Assembly (NCBI GenBank): GCA_037074615.1
Contig: CM073518.1
Span: forward strand, 12,166,501-12,230,500
Direction: 5' to 3'
Length of the DNA: 64,000 nucleotides
Origin: Leucaena leucocephala
Taxonomy: Eukaryota > Streptophyta > Magnoliopsida > Fabales > Fabaceae
The notes below the pieces were generated by a model. It was not told the origin of the DNA. It made no database searches and was given only the letters and a program-made list of their open reading frames with translations. Each line of letters starts with the position of its first letter. Positions within the stretch are counted from its first letter, which is position 1. A program made the translations under genes and the position numbers. Below, piece after piece: positions 1 through 9,798 of the stretch.

Positions 1-37
1 CTTCATTCTCTTCATCATATGGCCTCTGCCAATTATA

Positions 38-266
38 GTCGCAACTTGAGAACTGCATAGTTACAACTCACATGCTCTGCGACTTTTAGTTGCAACCGTC
101 GCATACTACTCGTCATGACCTGGCATCTCTGTGTCCTTTAGTCGCAACCTATAACATCGCTACCTGAACTCCTTTGTACACTGGTCGCGTACTGCAATAT
201 TACTCATCGCGACCTGAGGTCTTCTCACGTCGCAACATCAACTTATCTGTACATATTAGTCGCGAC
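38..266. repeat. GTCGCGAC-type phased site array in gypsy internal region (copy 1)
   Basis: Octamers related to the palindrome GTCGCGAC start at 38, 60, 89, 112, 141, 156, 184, 206, 229 and 259. Most gaps are 22-23 or 28-30 bp. Most sites are decayed forms (GTCGCAAC, GTTGCAAC, GTCATGAC, ATCGCGAC), largely explained by CG-to-TG or CG-to-CA changes. The same array recurs at offset 8053. Function is unknown. Confidence 0.8.
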
Positions 267-505
267 ATAAGACTCCTCTTCTCTACTTCCTACTTTTAAA
301 ACATGTAGTCATACTCATCCTCATACAACGGCAACATACTAGATATAGGGTAGCTCAATAGTGCGCATACTGGACAATACAATCCAATCACATACAGGAT
401 TCATCCGTTCATTAGCCAATGGAAACAGAACACAAGTAAACTCGTACCTTAATTTGGCACAGGCGACTTTCTTATCTCGTTTCCAGTCAGGGTATATATT
501 CTTCC

Positions 506-1363
506 CTAAGTCGGGTATCTTTCGCCTGTTGTGTTCTGTGGACACTCCCTGGCATAATAGCGTAACCCTTGACCTACTGGACAAGGCCTCATACTATGGT
601 CTCGATCACAGTTCCTACATTCATTAGGCCTTGGTTGCCTACTAACTTCTCTTGGCCCACTACCTGGCCTACTTCCTTGCTTCTTATTAACTTTTGACCC
701 ATATGCTGGCTCATTTCTCTTCTTACTGTTCCTTTTCAAGGAACCTGGTGGCATCCCTTTCAGTGGTACTGATGGAGTAGGCTCACTCTTTTCTGGTTAT
801 TGCACATTCTTTTCTAGCTTGTAAACTGCCAGCTGAGTCTTTCTTTCAGTGGGACATTCTAAAATCTTAAAGATTTTCTCTAACTGGCTTACCCAATCCT
901 CAACTATTTGGGTGTCAAAAGTCCCTTCAAACATGGGCGGATTAAACTTATGGAATCGTTCCATCCATGTTTGTAGACTTTCCTGGTCATTATCATTTCC
1001 TATAGACCTCTAATGTCTATTCATTCCAGTCTGCTCATGATCCGTCTAAGGTTCAGGTTCTATATCATTTTCTGGTACTACCTACTTCCCAGACTGCTGT
1101 AATCTTGCAACCGCAGCAGCAACCGCCGTAGTGATAGCAGAATCTCGCTCTTGATCTTGACGAGCCTGGGTTGCCCACATCTCATCGTGACTTATGACGT
1201 AACTTGTTGTAACTTGGATATCTGGCATCCTCACTACAGTATCTGGTTACAACACGATACCTCGAGCTACTCTTGTAGCTTCCTTAGTCGTGAACTGATC
1301 AGATTCTGTCTCTATCTCTAGAGGAAACTGCTTCTTAAACATTATTCTGCTTAGTCCAGCCAT
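506..1363 (-). pseudogene. Broken gypsy gag (family A, copy 1)
   Basis: The gag reading frame starts at the ATG complementary to 1361-1363, a few hundred bases inside the PBS, and is interrupted by several stops. Recognisable pieces are the N-terminal alanine-rich stretch with an ARLQQSGK segment and a capsid-like stretch containing FNPPMFE and EDWVSQLEKIFK. A C-terminal basic region (open at 506-754) carries a CRNC...H...C cluster. The cluster is a zinc-knuckle relic: its C-H spacing is one residue short of C-x2-C-x4-H-x4-C. The middle of a normal gag is absent between the capsid-like stretch and the basic tail. Gag would package element RNA; this copy cannot make a full protein. Confidence 0.7.
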
Positions 1364-1730
1364 ATTGTGTTAATAAACACGAGACCTCGACTGTATCGGC
1401 TGACTAAGATTAGCCCATCATAATCATATCCTTTGTAAGACTATAGAGCTCGGGGTCCAGCCTCATACATCTGGGTGTCACTGTCTTCTGTCTAAACCTT
1501 TCCAAGCAGTGAATACCATCCCTATATCCTACTCTAGGGAGAGGACCACTCAAACTTCTCATTTGTTTAAGGAATCAAACTAACTAAACCAGAGCATCAC
1601 TGAGCCAGAACCTTCTATTCTGTGCCAGAATCTTATGCTCGGAGCCAGAACCCTTTGTTCTGTGCTAACCTTATTCTGTACTAACACTATAAATTATCTG
1701 TTCAGAGCATTTCCTAAGCCAGAATCCTTT

Positions 1731-1742
1731 GCTCTGATACCA
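1731..1742 (-). promoter_or_regulatory. Primer binding site (initiator Met-tRNA type)
   Basis: The complement of this stretch reads TGGTATCAGAGC, the usual plant LTR-retrotransposon PBS matching the 3' end of initiator Met-tRNA. It lies three bases inside the LTR end at 1746, so the LTR at 1746-5310 is the 5' LTR of the minus-strand element to its left. Confidence 0.9.
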
Positions 1743-3076
1743 AAATGAAACATCCTTACTTTTGATTGTCTTAGGGACCATTTGGTAGCATTTAGAACCA
1801 CTTTCAAGGTCATCGAAGTCCAATTTCTCAATCTGGAGTTTTACTCTTATCGAGTACTGTTCACTGTGTAAATTCCAGATGAGTGACCTAACTTCGAAAA
1901 ATCATAACTAATTCTAGAAAAATCTAAATGAAGTGGTTCCAATTGATAAATGAAGCTAACTCAATTATCTTTCAGGGAAAAATAACTCGTTGACCATGAA
2001 TTTACCGAGTCAACGTCAGTCAACGTTTCTATTTTACTGTTCATCCAGCGTTTTTCTCCTGAATCCAGCATTCTGGTCCCAACTTTGATAATTTATATCT
2101 CCTTGTGTAGACATCAAAATGATACGTTTTATATATCCAATTAAAGCTTGGTATGTCTACTATTTACCATAAAAATTTCATACATTAATTCATCCATTTA
2201 CTATTTTTAATCATTTATCAAACATGACCTTGTCACCACGTGTTACTATTCACAGTGGTATATTTCAGCATTTCTACTTTGCATACATATGCATACATCC
2301 ATCATACATCAGTCAAACATGCCAAACAACAATTATTATTAATTAATAAGTTGTTTTACATCCAGTCATGTACATAAATTCTCATATCTCTATTACATCT
2401 TTTCCTGCCTGAAATCCGGCAGCATAACCGCTACGCTTCATCTGTACAAAGAACTGAACCGTACTGATTCGGTAATCCCCTCATGAGAACTACCATTCTA
2501 CATAGTACCCAGGAAAGACTAGATGAACCGGCTAGGTCCACTCACTTCTAGCCTCCTTAGACAGCACTACGTACACAGTACTTATCATATACTGATGTTC
2601 AGTCTTTACTTCGGCAGCATAACGGCGTCTCTTAAAATTCCCAGAATTCATTTTGACATAACCTCCCCTGTAATGGTTTACTTATTGGGATGAGATTCGG
2701 GGGAATCTCAGTAGCAACAATCATAACAATATATGTAATGCAGAGTGACTGTGCTTGCTTGTGATTGTGTACAGATAAGTATGCTGCGTGCTTCCATGCT
2801 TAATAACATATGATCATAGCATTACAGCAGAGCTTCAGACATAACATATAAGACAACAATCCAACCAAACAATAGCACAATAAATCACAAAGCCATTACA
2901 TAAAAGCTAGGATTAGTTACTACCTCAAAGGCTCAGCAGAGCTCTACTATCTCTATTCTGCTTCCAGCTCCGCAAGAACTTCCTTTCTTTCTTTCTTCCT
3001 CTCACTTTCTCTCTCTAGCACCTCCTCCTCTCTCTAAAATTGCTTGAGCCGTGATGCAAATGAATGAATGGGGGGG

Positions 3077-3084
3077 TATTTATA
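3077..3084 (-). promoter_or_regulatory. Candidate LTR TATA box
   Basis: The minus strand reads TATAAATA, followed downstream by a GA-rich leader. The same box sits at the same place in the sister LTRs (11130-11137, 30953-30960) and in related LTRs (60061-60068; on the plus strand 40752-40759 and 51424-51431). This supports it as the RNA polymerase II promoter of the family. Confidence 0.65.
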
Positions 3085-3583
3085 ACCTCCTCCAATGGCA
3101 TTTCTGTAATTACCATGAACTTTGATCCTGCGGTCCTGGTTTTTCCTATTTTCTTTAATTCCTCATTTACTGCATCATGCATGACATCATTGGGACACCT
3201 CACCAGGACACCTCAGCGCCACATTTATCACATGTCTGAAATCCTGGACACCTCAGCAGCTGACTCACCGGTCCAGTCTCTTGCCTCGTAATACGTGTCC
3301 TCAACTTTTTCTTCTGCCTTTATGTTGGCGCCATGTGTCATCTTACTGGCACCTGTCACGCCTTCCAATGCTATCTAGATAAATCCAGGACTTTATCTGA
3401 TCACCTCCTCGGTTATCGTGGCAACCGAGTAACTTTACTTTATTGAAACAGCATTAAAATAATATTTTAATGCCACTTTTTCCCACATACTTCATGGGCT
3501 ACGTTTTTGGGCTCTGGGAATGTTGTCTTGGATCCTGATCAAGCCCAATGGCTCGATTCCCAAGAAACAGCCCTTGGTAAATT

Positions 3584-4760
3584 ACCAAAATACCCTTGGG
3601 TGCCCTTTCTTGCACTATTTTAACCCTAAGGGTAAAATCGTCATTTTACACCCTTCTGTACTCTGTCAGGGTATATACTGACTCTCAGTAACTTTATCTG
3701 TATGTACCTTGGCTTCTGGGCCTGTCCAGAATTACCAAAATGCCCTTCATTCATCTGTTACACTTTTGTACAACACAGGGGCATTTTCGTAATTTCGCAC
3801 TTTTCCGGGGTTCTGCCGGACACTGGCCCACCTATCAGTCCAAGTGTCTCATTGGGCCTCTGTTGGCGCCATTATTGGGCCTTTCTGGGTCCAATATCCT
3901 CATGGCACGCATTACGAGGAATCTTCCCCCGTTAATAATTATTGAATATTTTATCTATTATTCACCGTTTATACACATATCCGGACACCGGCTCCTTCTG
4001 TCCGATACACTAGCCTGCGGTGTTCAGGCATCCCTGTGAGTCATATCAGTCATCTGACCGAGATCATCCGAACTCATTCAGTCCCTTTTCAAATACCGAT
4101 AAATCTCCCTATCGGATACCCGGAGGCCTCACACTCCCGTCTGGATTTTCTATTTTGCGAATAACTTTTTCTACAGGCCTCCTATCGGTATTCTGTCAGT
4201 TTCCCGACATCCGTCCCATAAGGACGTATCATCCTGTATTTTCTCACCTAGATCTGAATTCTAGGATATCCGGTATGAATTTTTATAACTTTTGGACGAT
4301 CAGTCCATTTCTGGCTATCTGGAGTCTTCAAAAATTTCTGTATTAAGCCAGATTACCGAGCGTCACTTGCTCTCTCTACCGGTGAAATCTGGGACTGAAA
4401 TGCTGTCGGACAGTCCAAACCACTTCCGGCCTGACTTTCTTTAATTACAATTTAGCCCCAGGGAACTTTTCTTCTTTCATTTAAGTCCCTTTTTACTTGG
4501 CTAAAATTACACTTAAGGACCCCACATTTTTGTCTACTTTCCTTTTTGGCCTTGAAATTTTCCATAATTGCACTTAAGTCCTTTCATTTCCTTTACTAGG
4601 TCTAGGGGCATTATTGTCTTTTCATATTTTACCAGAGTATTCTCTGGCCCTGGTCAACTATCCAGATACCCCTTCTTGACTGTCTAACCTTAGCCAAATG
4701 ACCAAAATACCCTTTACTCATTCTTCAGTTATTCTATAACATAAGGGCATTTTCGTCATT
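3584..4760. repeat. Three inverted-arm modules inside the LTR
   Basis: Three times in this LTR an ACCAAAATACCCTT-like arm (3584-3597, 3734-3747, 4701-4714) is followed roughly 30 bases later by its near reverse complement, AAGGGCATTTTCGT-like (3628-3644, 3777-3795, 4743-4760). Each pair could fold into a stem-loop in either strand. The same modules recur in the related LTRs, for example near 40000. Confidence 0.55.
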
Positions 4761-5310
4761 TTGCACATTTTTCCCGGACACCGGCCCCTCTTACCACTGA
4801 ACTGATATTATGGGCCTGGGCCTTCCCTGGTGTCACTACGGGCCTTAGACAATACTGTATGGCCTCTGGCCATAGTCCGATCATCTCTATTCGGACTGCT
4901 CTTCCTTTACCGATTATAACTGTAATTTCCCATATTCAGGAATTTTTACAGAAAAATCGGGACCTCAAATCAAAATTCTGTGTTGCGTCATTCAATCCGG
5001 AATCCTTTTCTCTATCTCCTGGTATTTTCATATATTTTATCCGGAACGGGCTATTTTGGCCTGAAAGTACGCTCCCGCGCACACTTTTCAAAAATGACCA
5101 TTTTACCCCTGGTCATATTTCTAATTCTTTCATACACCTAGAGACCTCATATGCACATTTCACAGTTCAGTGAAATGATCAGCATAATTTTCTCTATTTT
5201 CTGGCAAAATATGGTACTCATCGGCTACCAGCCCGATCTTTCCCATAATTACGATTATGCCCTTGAATTCTCTTTCTGGCATCTCTAGGCCTAAAAATTG
5301 GGGTGTTACA

Positions 5311-5330
5311 TTTCTACCCCCCTTAAAATA
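5311..5330 (-). promoter_or_regulatory. Polypurine tract
   Basis: The minus strand reads AAGGGGGGTAGAAA directly before the LTR start TGTAACACC. This is the expected plus-strand priming site beside a 3' LTR, and it fixes the orientation of the 5311-9798 internal region. Confidence 0.8.
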
Positions 5331-6359
5331 AATTTCGTCCTCGAAATTTACTTAATACCTCAATCAACTATCCAGGATATAGCTCCTCTGCATATTTTTT
5401 TTCCTGGTTTATGACTAAGGCTTGGGGCATTCATCCTCTTATACTTATGGACAATTCATTACACTTGTGAGTAGTGTCCATTTCTTTCATATCTTATCCC
5501 GCAGAATTCTGATATAATTCCCGGGGTCTACTTCACTCTTCTTACACTTTGCTAATCTCTCAGGAGAGATATTGTTCTTCTGACTTTCTTTCTCCTGATA
5601 CGAGATCATAACCTAGACAACTTCTCTGACTTTTCTTAACTGTTCTCATAACTTCATGCATCTATGCCAAACCTTTATGGAATTTGCACTTTCTTTAGAT
5701 CAGAAAAGAACTCTTCATTATCCATATCATCATCTAGGCATATAGTTCCTTACAGCTCAGTCGCCCTTACAGCTATGGTTCTTCTTAACCATTCTTAGGG
5801 TCGACCTTAGGGAATATTGAAAATTGTGTCTGGGGTAAGAGCAAATACCTTTCCTAGGGATGTCAGCATTCTTAGGCAACTTTTTGCAAAGTGGCCTTTC
5901 TTACCACAACTGCTTTGCCCTGCTCGGCATTCCCATGTGCCATGGCTCTTTCCACCACATTGACATCTCTTCTCTCCAATCTGATCATTACCTTGATCAG
6001 TCCCTTGTCTGAACTATCGCCTCTTTCTCTTGCTATGGCTTGACAACTTGAGCTACCTCCCAGAGTGCTCTTAGCCAATGCCTTTCTATTCTCAACTCAT
6101 AGAGGATTCTGTTCCTTGCTTCTCAGGCATACTTCTACTAAACTTTGAATATCAGTACTCAGCTTTGGACTTGGACTCCGTCTTTGCTAAGGGAAAGCTA
6201 AGTTTAGTCTGTATACTAGAGGCTATATGAGAAAATCATTATAAAATAATTTCTCTAGGTGAGTTTATCAACTAGTGAAGCTTCCTCACCTTAACTTCAT
6301 CTTTGGCATTCATCTTCCCAAAGAGATACTACATTGTACTCATGTCTCATGGCTCATTA

Positions 6360-6830
6360 CTTTCCTTAGGCTAGGTCTAACTGCGACCTCGGGATCTAAC
6401 TGCGATCAACCATTAGCCTCTTCAGAATCTATCTACGACCCTGAAGCTGTTAGGATCTAACTACGACCCTGGAGCCATGCTAGGATCTAACTACGACCCT
6501 CCAGAATCTAACTGTGATTCTGTTGTACTGTATATCTCCCGAAGATATTAAGCCAACAGACTAAGTTATAAGGTTAATTGCTTCCACCTGTTGATAACTC
6601 CATAAATAAACATTTGAAAAATTTATAGCCCCATATCATTTATCCAGACTTTACTTACTCTCTCTCTTACTCAGGAGTTCCTTCTCTTCTTTCAACCTGT
6701 GCTCTAACTGCGAGCAATTTGTACCAGATCTAACTCTTATCTGAAGAGTGATCTGTACTCATATGAATCTAACTCTTTTTGAGAGCCATCTGTTTCAGAT
6801 CCAACTCTTATCTGAAGAGTGATCTAGAAA
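6360..6830. repeat. Second degenerate array: CTAACTGCGACC / gagagtgatct motifs
   Basis: Between 6360 and 6530 phrases like GGATCTAACTGCGACC recur about every 25-40 bp. Between 6690 and 6830 phrases like TCCAACTCTTATCTGAAGAGTGATCT recur. The second set is partly self-complementary (CTCTTATCTGAAGAG). Sister copies are at 26205-26700, and reverse-complement versions at 42940-43090 and 63425-63600. Non-coding; role unknown. Confidence 0.6.
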
Positions 6831-8090
6831 CAATCCCTTTCTTGTTATCTGCTACTTTACCTGTATACCATTCTGCTCAATAGAAATGGCTCTGAGTACT
6901 GTATTCACAAGCCTATAGAAATACCTGAGTAACCTCAATCATAAATCATATCTGAATATGATATCATAACCTATCGTCCCATAAACTGAGACCATCTATC
7001 ATCCTCAATACAATCATATCATCCTCATATCATATGGTATGGGAGCAACATAATTTCTCATACTTTCTCATCTCATATATGTACTCATATATACTTTACC
7101 CTGCATGCACTGCAAAAGGGGAGTATCCATTCATCATAGCATACTCTAACATGCATGTCATCATATGACCAGTGCAAGGAGATGCAACTATTCATCGTAA
7201 CTTATGGCATCATAAGCCATATCACCATCATACTTTGCTCAACCATCCATTAGACATCGTAATAGACTAAGTAAGCCTCGAAACATATTTCCTTTATCAT
7301 ATTGCCTATCTTATTATCAATCATTCTGAAGCATTCATCTATTTAGCTCAGGCTGCCATGCTACCCTCTTATTAGGGTATAGACTCAACCCTTCATCACT
7401 CTTTCTTACATAGGGGAGTCACTGTATCTCGTAATCTGTGGCTACCTTCTACCATCTCTTTTCTTCTTTTGTCTATCTATCAGTCTAAGTCTATTCTTGA
7501 CCAGACTGTGGTTCCTTATCGGCCTTTACTGTAACAGCCCAGACCCTCTTCACAAAGATATTATCCGCTTCCCCTTAGGCAGGCCTGGTGCCCACATGAG
7601 GTCACGGTTTTGTTTTCCAGACACACGAGCCACAGCCCTTAAGCACCTGAAAACGCGTCTTTCTCTTGATCCTAGCAAACTTCAGTTGCATAGATCTCAT
7701 TCATCATCTTTTACTATTACTTCTACTTTCTAGGGTACTATGCCCTAGGTCCATCACTTCTCCGTGATGAAATCCCTCTGCTCAGAGAACATTGAGCTCT
7801 TTATCTATTAACCATCACGTCTTTAACATTAGGCCATATACTAGGATCATCTCTGGAAGATCTCATTCTAGCTTTTAGGTTTTTTATTCAGATTAGCTGA
7901 ATAAAACCTCTGTAACGTAGATATACTCTTAGTTATCACATGGAGGATCTACTTTAAACCTCGTCTTAAACTGATTTTTCATTTCTCAGTACTGTCTGGC
8001 TTACCATATGCTATACCAATCCTCTAGCTGGTGGACTTCAGCGAGTTTGGTACCTTCATTCTCTTCATCATATGGCCTCTGCCAATTATA

Positions 8091-8319
8091 GTCGCAACTT
8101 GAGAACTGCATAGTTACAACTCACATGCTCTGCGACTTTTAGTTGCAACCGTCGCATACTACTCGTCACGACCTGGCATCTCTGTGTCCTTTAGTCGCAA
8201 CCTATAACATCGCTACCTGAACTCCTTTGTACACTGGTCGCGTACTGCAATATTACTCATCGCGACCTGAGGTCTTCTCACGTCGCAACATCAACTTATC
8301 TGTACATATTAGTCGCGAC
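8091..8319. repeat. GTCGCGAC-type phased site array (copy 2)
   Basis: This is the same array as 38-266 at offset 8053, with the same alternating 22/29-bp gaps. One site reads GTCACGAC here and GTCATGAC in the left copy. Confidence 0.8.
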
Positions 8320-8558
8320 ATAAGACTCCTCTTCTCTACTTCCTACTTTTAAAACATGTAGTCATACTCATCCTCATACAACGGCAACATACTAGATATA
8401 GGGTAGCTCAATAGTGCGCATACTGGACAATACAATCCAATCACATACAGGATTCATCCGTTCATTAGCCAATGGAAACAGAACACAAGTAAACTCGTAC
8501 CTTAATTTGGCACAGGCGACTTTCTTATCTCGTTTCCAGTCAGGGTATATATTCTTCC

Positions 8559-9416
8559 CTAAGTCGGGTATCTTTCGCCTGTTGTGTTCTGTGGACACTC
8601 CCTGGCATAATAGCGTAACCCTTGACCTACTGGACAAGGCCTCATACTATGGTCTCGATCACAGTTCCTACATTCATTAGGCCTTGGTTGCCTACTAACT
8701 TCTCTTGGCCCACTACCTGGCCTACTTCCTTGCTTCTTATTAACTTTTGACCCATATGCTGGCTCATTTCTCTTCTTACTGTTCCTTTTCAAGGAACCTG
8801 GTGGCATCCCTTTCAGTGGTACTGATGGAGTAGGCTCACTCTTTTCTGGTTATTGCACATTCTTTTCTAGCTTGTAAACTGCCAGCTGAGTCTTTCTTTC
8901 AGTGGGACATTCTAAAATCTTAAAGATTTTCTCTAACTGGCTTACCCAATCCTCAACTATTTGGGTGTCAAAAGTCCCTTCAAACATGGGCGGATTAAAC
9001 TTATGGAATCGTTCCATCCATGTTTGTAGACTTTCCTGGTCATTATCATTTCCTATAGACCTCTAATGTCTATTCATTCCAGTCTGCTCATGATCCGTCT
9101 AAGGTTCAGGTTCTATATCATTTTCTGGTACTACCTACTTCCCAGACTGCTGTAATCTTGCAACCGCAGCAGCAACCGCCGTAGTGATAGCAGAATCTCG
9201 CTCTTGATCTTGACGAGCCTGGGTTGCCCACATCTCATCGTGACTTATGACGTAACTTGTTGTAACTTGGATATCTGGCATCCTCACTACAGTATCTGGT
9301 TACAACACGATACCTCGAGCTACTCTTGTAGCTTCCTTAGTCGTGAACTGATCAGATTCTGTCTCTATCTCTAGAGGAAACTGCTTCTTAAACATTATTC
9401 TGCTTAGTCCAGCCAT
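8559..9416 (-). pseudogene. Broken gypsy gag (family A, copy 2)
   Basis: Tandem counterpart of 506-1363, with the same start (ATG complementary to 9414-9416), the same early stop in the N-terminal part, the same capsid-like remnants and the same basic, CRNC-containing tail. The shared stops show that the lesions predate the tandem duplication. It would give no full gag. Confidence 0.7.
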
Positions 9417-9783
9417 ATTGTGTTAATAAACACGAGACCTCGACTGTATCGGCTGACTAAGATTAGCCCATCATAATCATATCCTTTGTAAGACTATAGA
9501 GCTCGGGGTCCAGCCTCATACATCTGGGTGTCACTGTCTTCTGTCTAAACCTTTCCAAGTAGTGAATACCATCCCTATATCCTACTCTAGGGAGAGGACC
9601 ACTCAAACTTCTCATTTGTTTAAGGAATCAAACTAACTAAACCAGAGCATCACTGAGCCAGAACCTTCTATTCTGTGCCAGAATCTTATGCTCGGAGCCA
9701 GAACCCTTTGTTCTGTGCTAACCTTATTCTGTACTAACACTATAAATTATCTGTTCAGAGCATTTCCTAAGCCAGAATCCTTT

Positions 9784-9795
9784 GCTCTGATACCA
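9784..9795 (-). promoter_or_regulatory. Primer binding site (initiator Met-tRNA type)
   Basis: The complement reads TGGTATCAGAGC, three bases inside the right-hand LTR that starts at 9799. It marks 9799-13376 as the 5' LTR of this minus-strand element. Confidence 0.9.
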
Positions 9796-9798
9796 AAA

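Larger units (their letters stand above)
1..1745 (-). mobile_element. Gypsy family A internal region, partial (left member of tandem pair)
   Basis: This is the PBS-proximal part of a minus-strand Ty3/gypsy-type internal region, running off the left window edge. It is nearly base-for-base the same as 8054-9798; I saw only a couple of substitutions, such as one in a GTCATGAC/GTCACGAC site near 112. In coding direction it holds the primer binding site at 1742-1731, a broken gag down to about 506, and a GTCGCGAC-type site array at 38-266. No protease, reverse transcriptase or integrase can be read here. Confidence 0.85.
1746..5310 (-). mobile_element. Long gypsy LTR shared by two tandem elements
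   Basis: On the plus strand this begins TGAAACATCC and ends GGTGTTACA, giving the TG...CA ends of an LTR of about 3.57 kb. A PBS lies at its left edge and a polypurine tract at its right edge. It is therefore both the 5' LTR of the element to the left and the 3' LTR of the element to the right. Its partner is 9799-13376, which differs by scattered substitutions and a 13-bp indel near 3270. A TATA box for the minus strand is at 3077-3084. Short open frames inside it (such as 3702-3935 and 4859-5173) are conserved only because the LTRs are. Confidence 0.88.
5311..9798 (-). mobile_element. Complete internal region of non-autonomous gypsy element (family A)
   Basis: This 4.49-kb internal region lies between the PPT (5311) and PBS (9784-9795) and is flanked by 3.6-kb LTRs. 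In coding order it holds a broken gag (9416 to 8559), a GTCGCGAC-type array (8091-8319), then more than 2.5 kb without usable reading frames. The last part carries a second repeat array (6360-6830) and ends at the PPT. No protease, reverse transcriptase, RNase H or integrase motif is visible in any frame. The organisation fits the large, gag-only or coding-poor LTR elements of plants (TR-GAG/LARD-like) that depend on enzymes of other copies; that class assignment is my inference. Confidence 0.8.

Noticed and set aside
3702..5173. Several 77-108-codon frames in the gypsy LTRs, repeated in all copies
   Set aside because: They recur because the LTRs are repeated. They lack recognisable domains, overlap one another in different frames and lie in non-coding LTR sequence.
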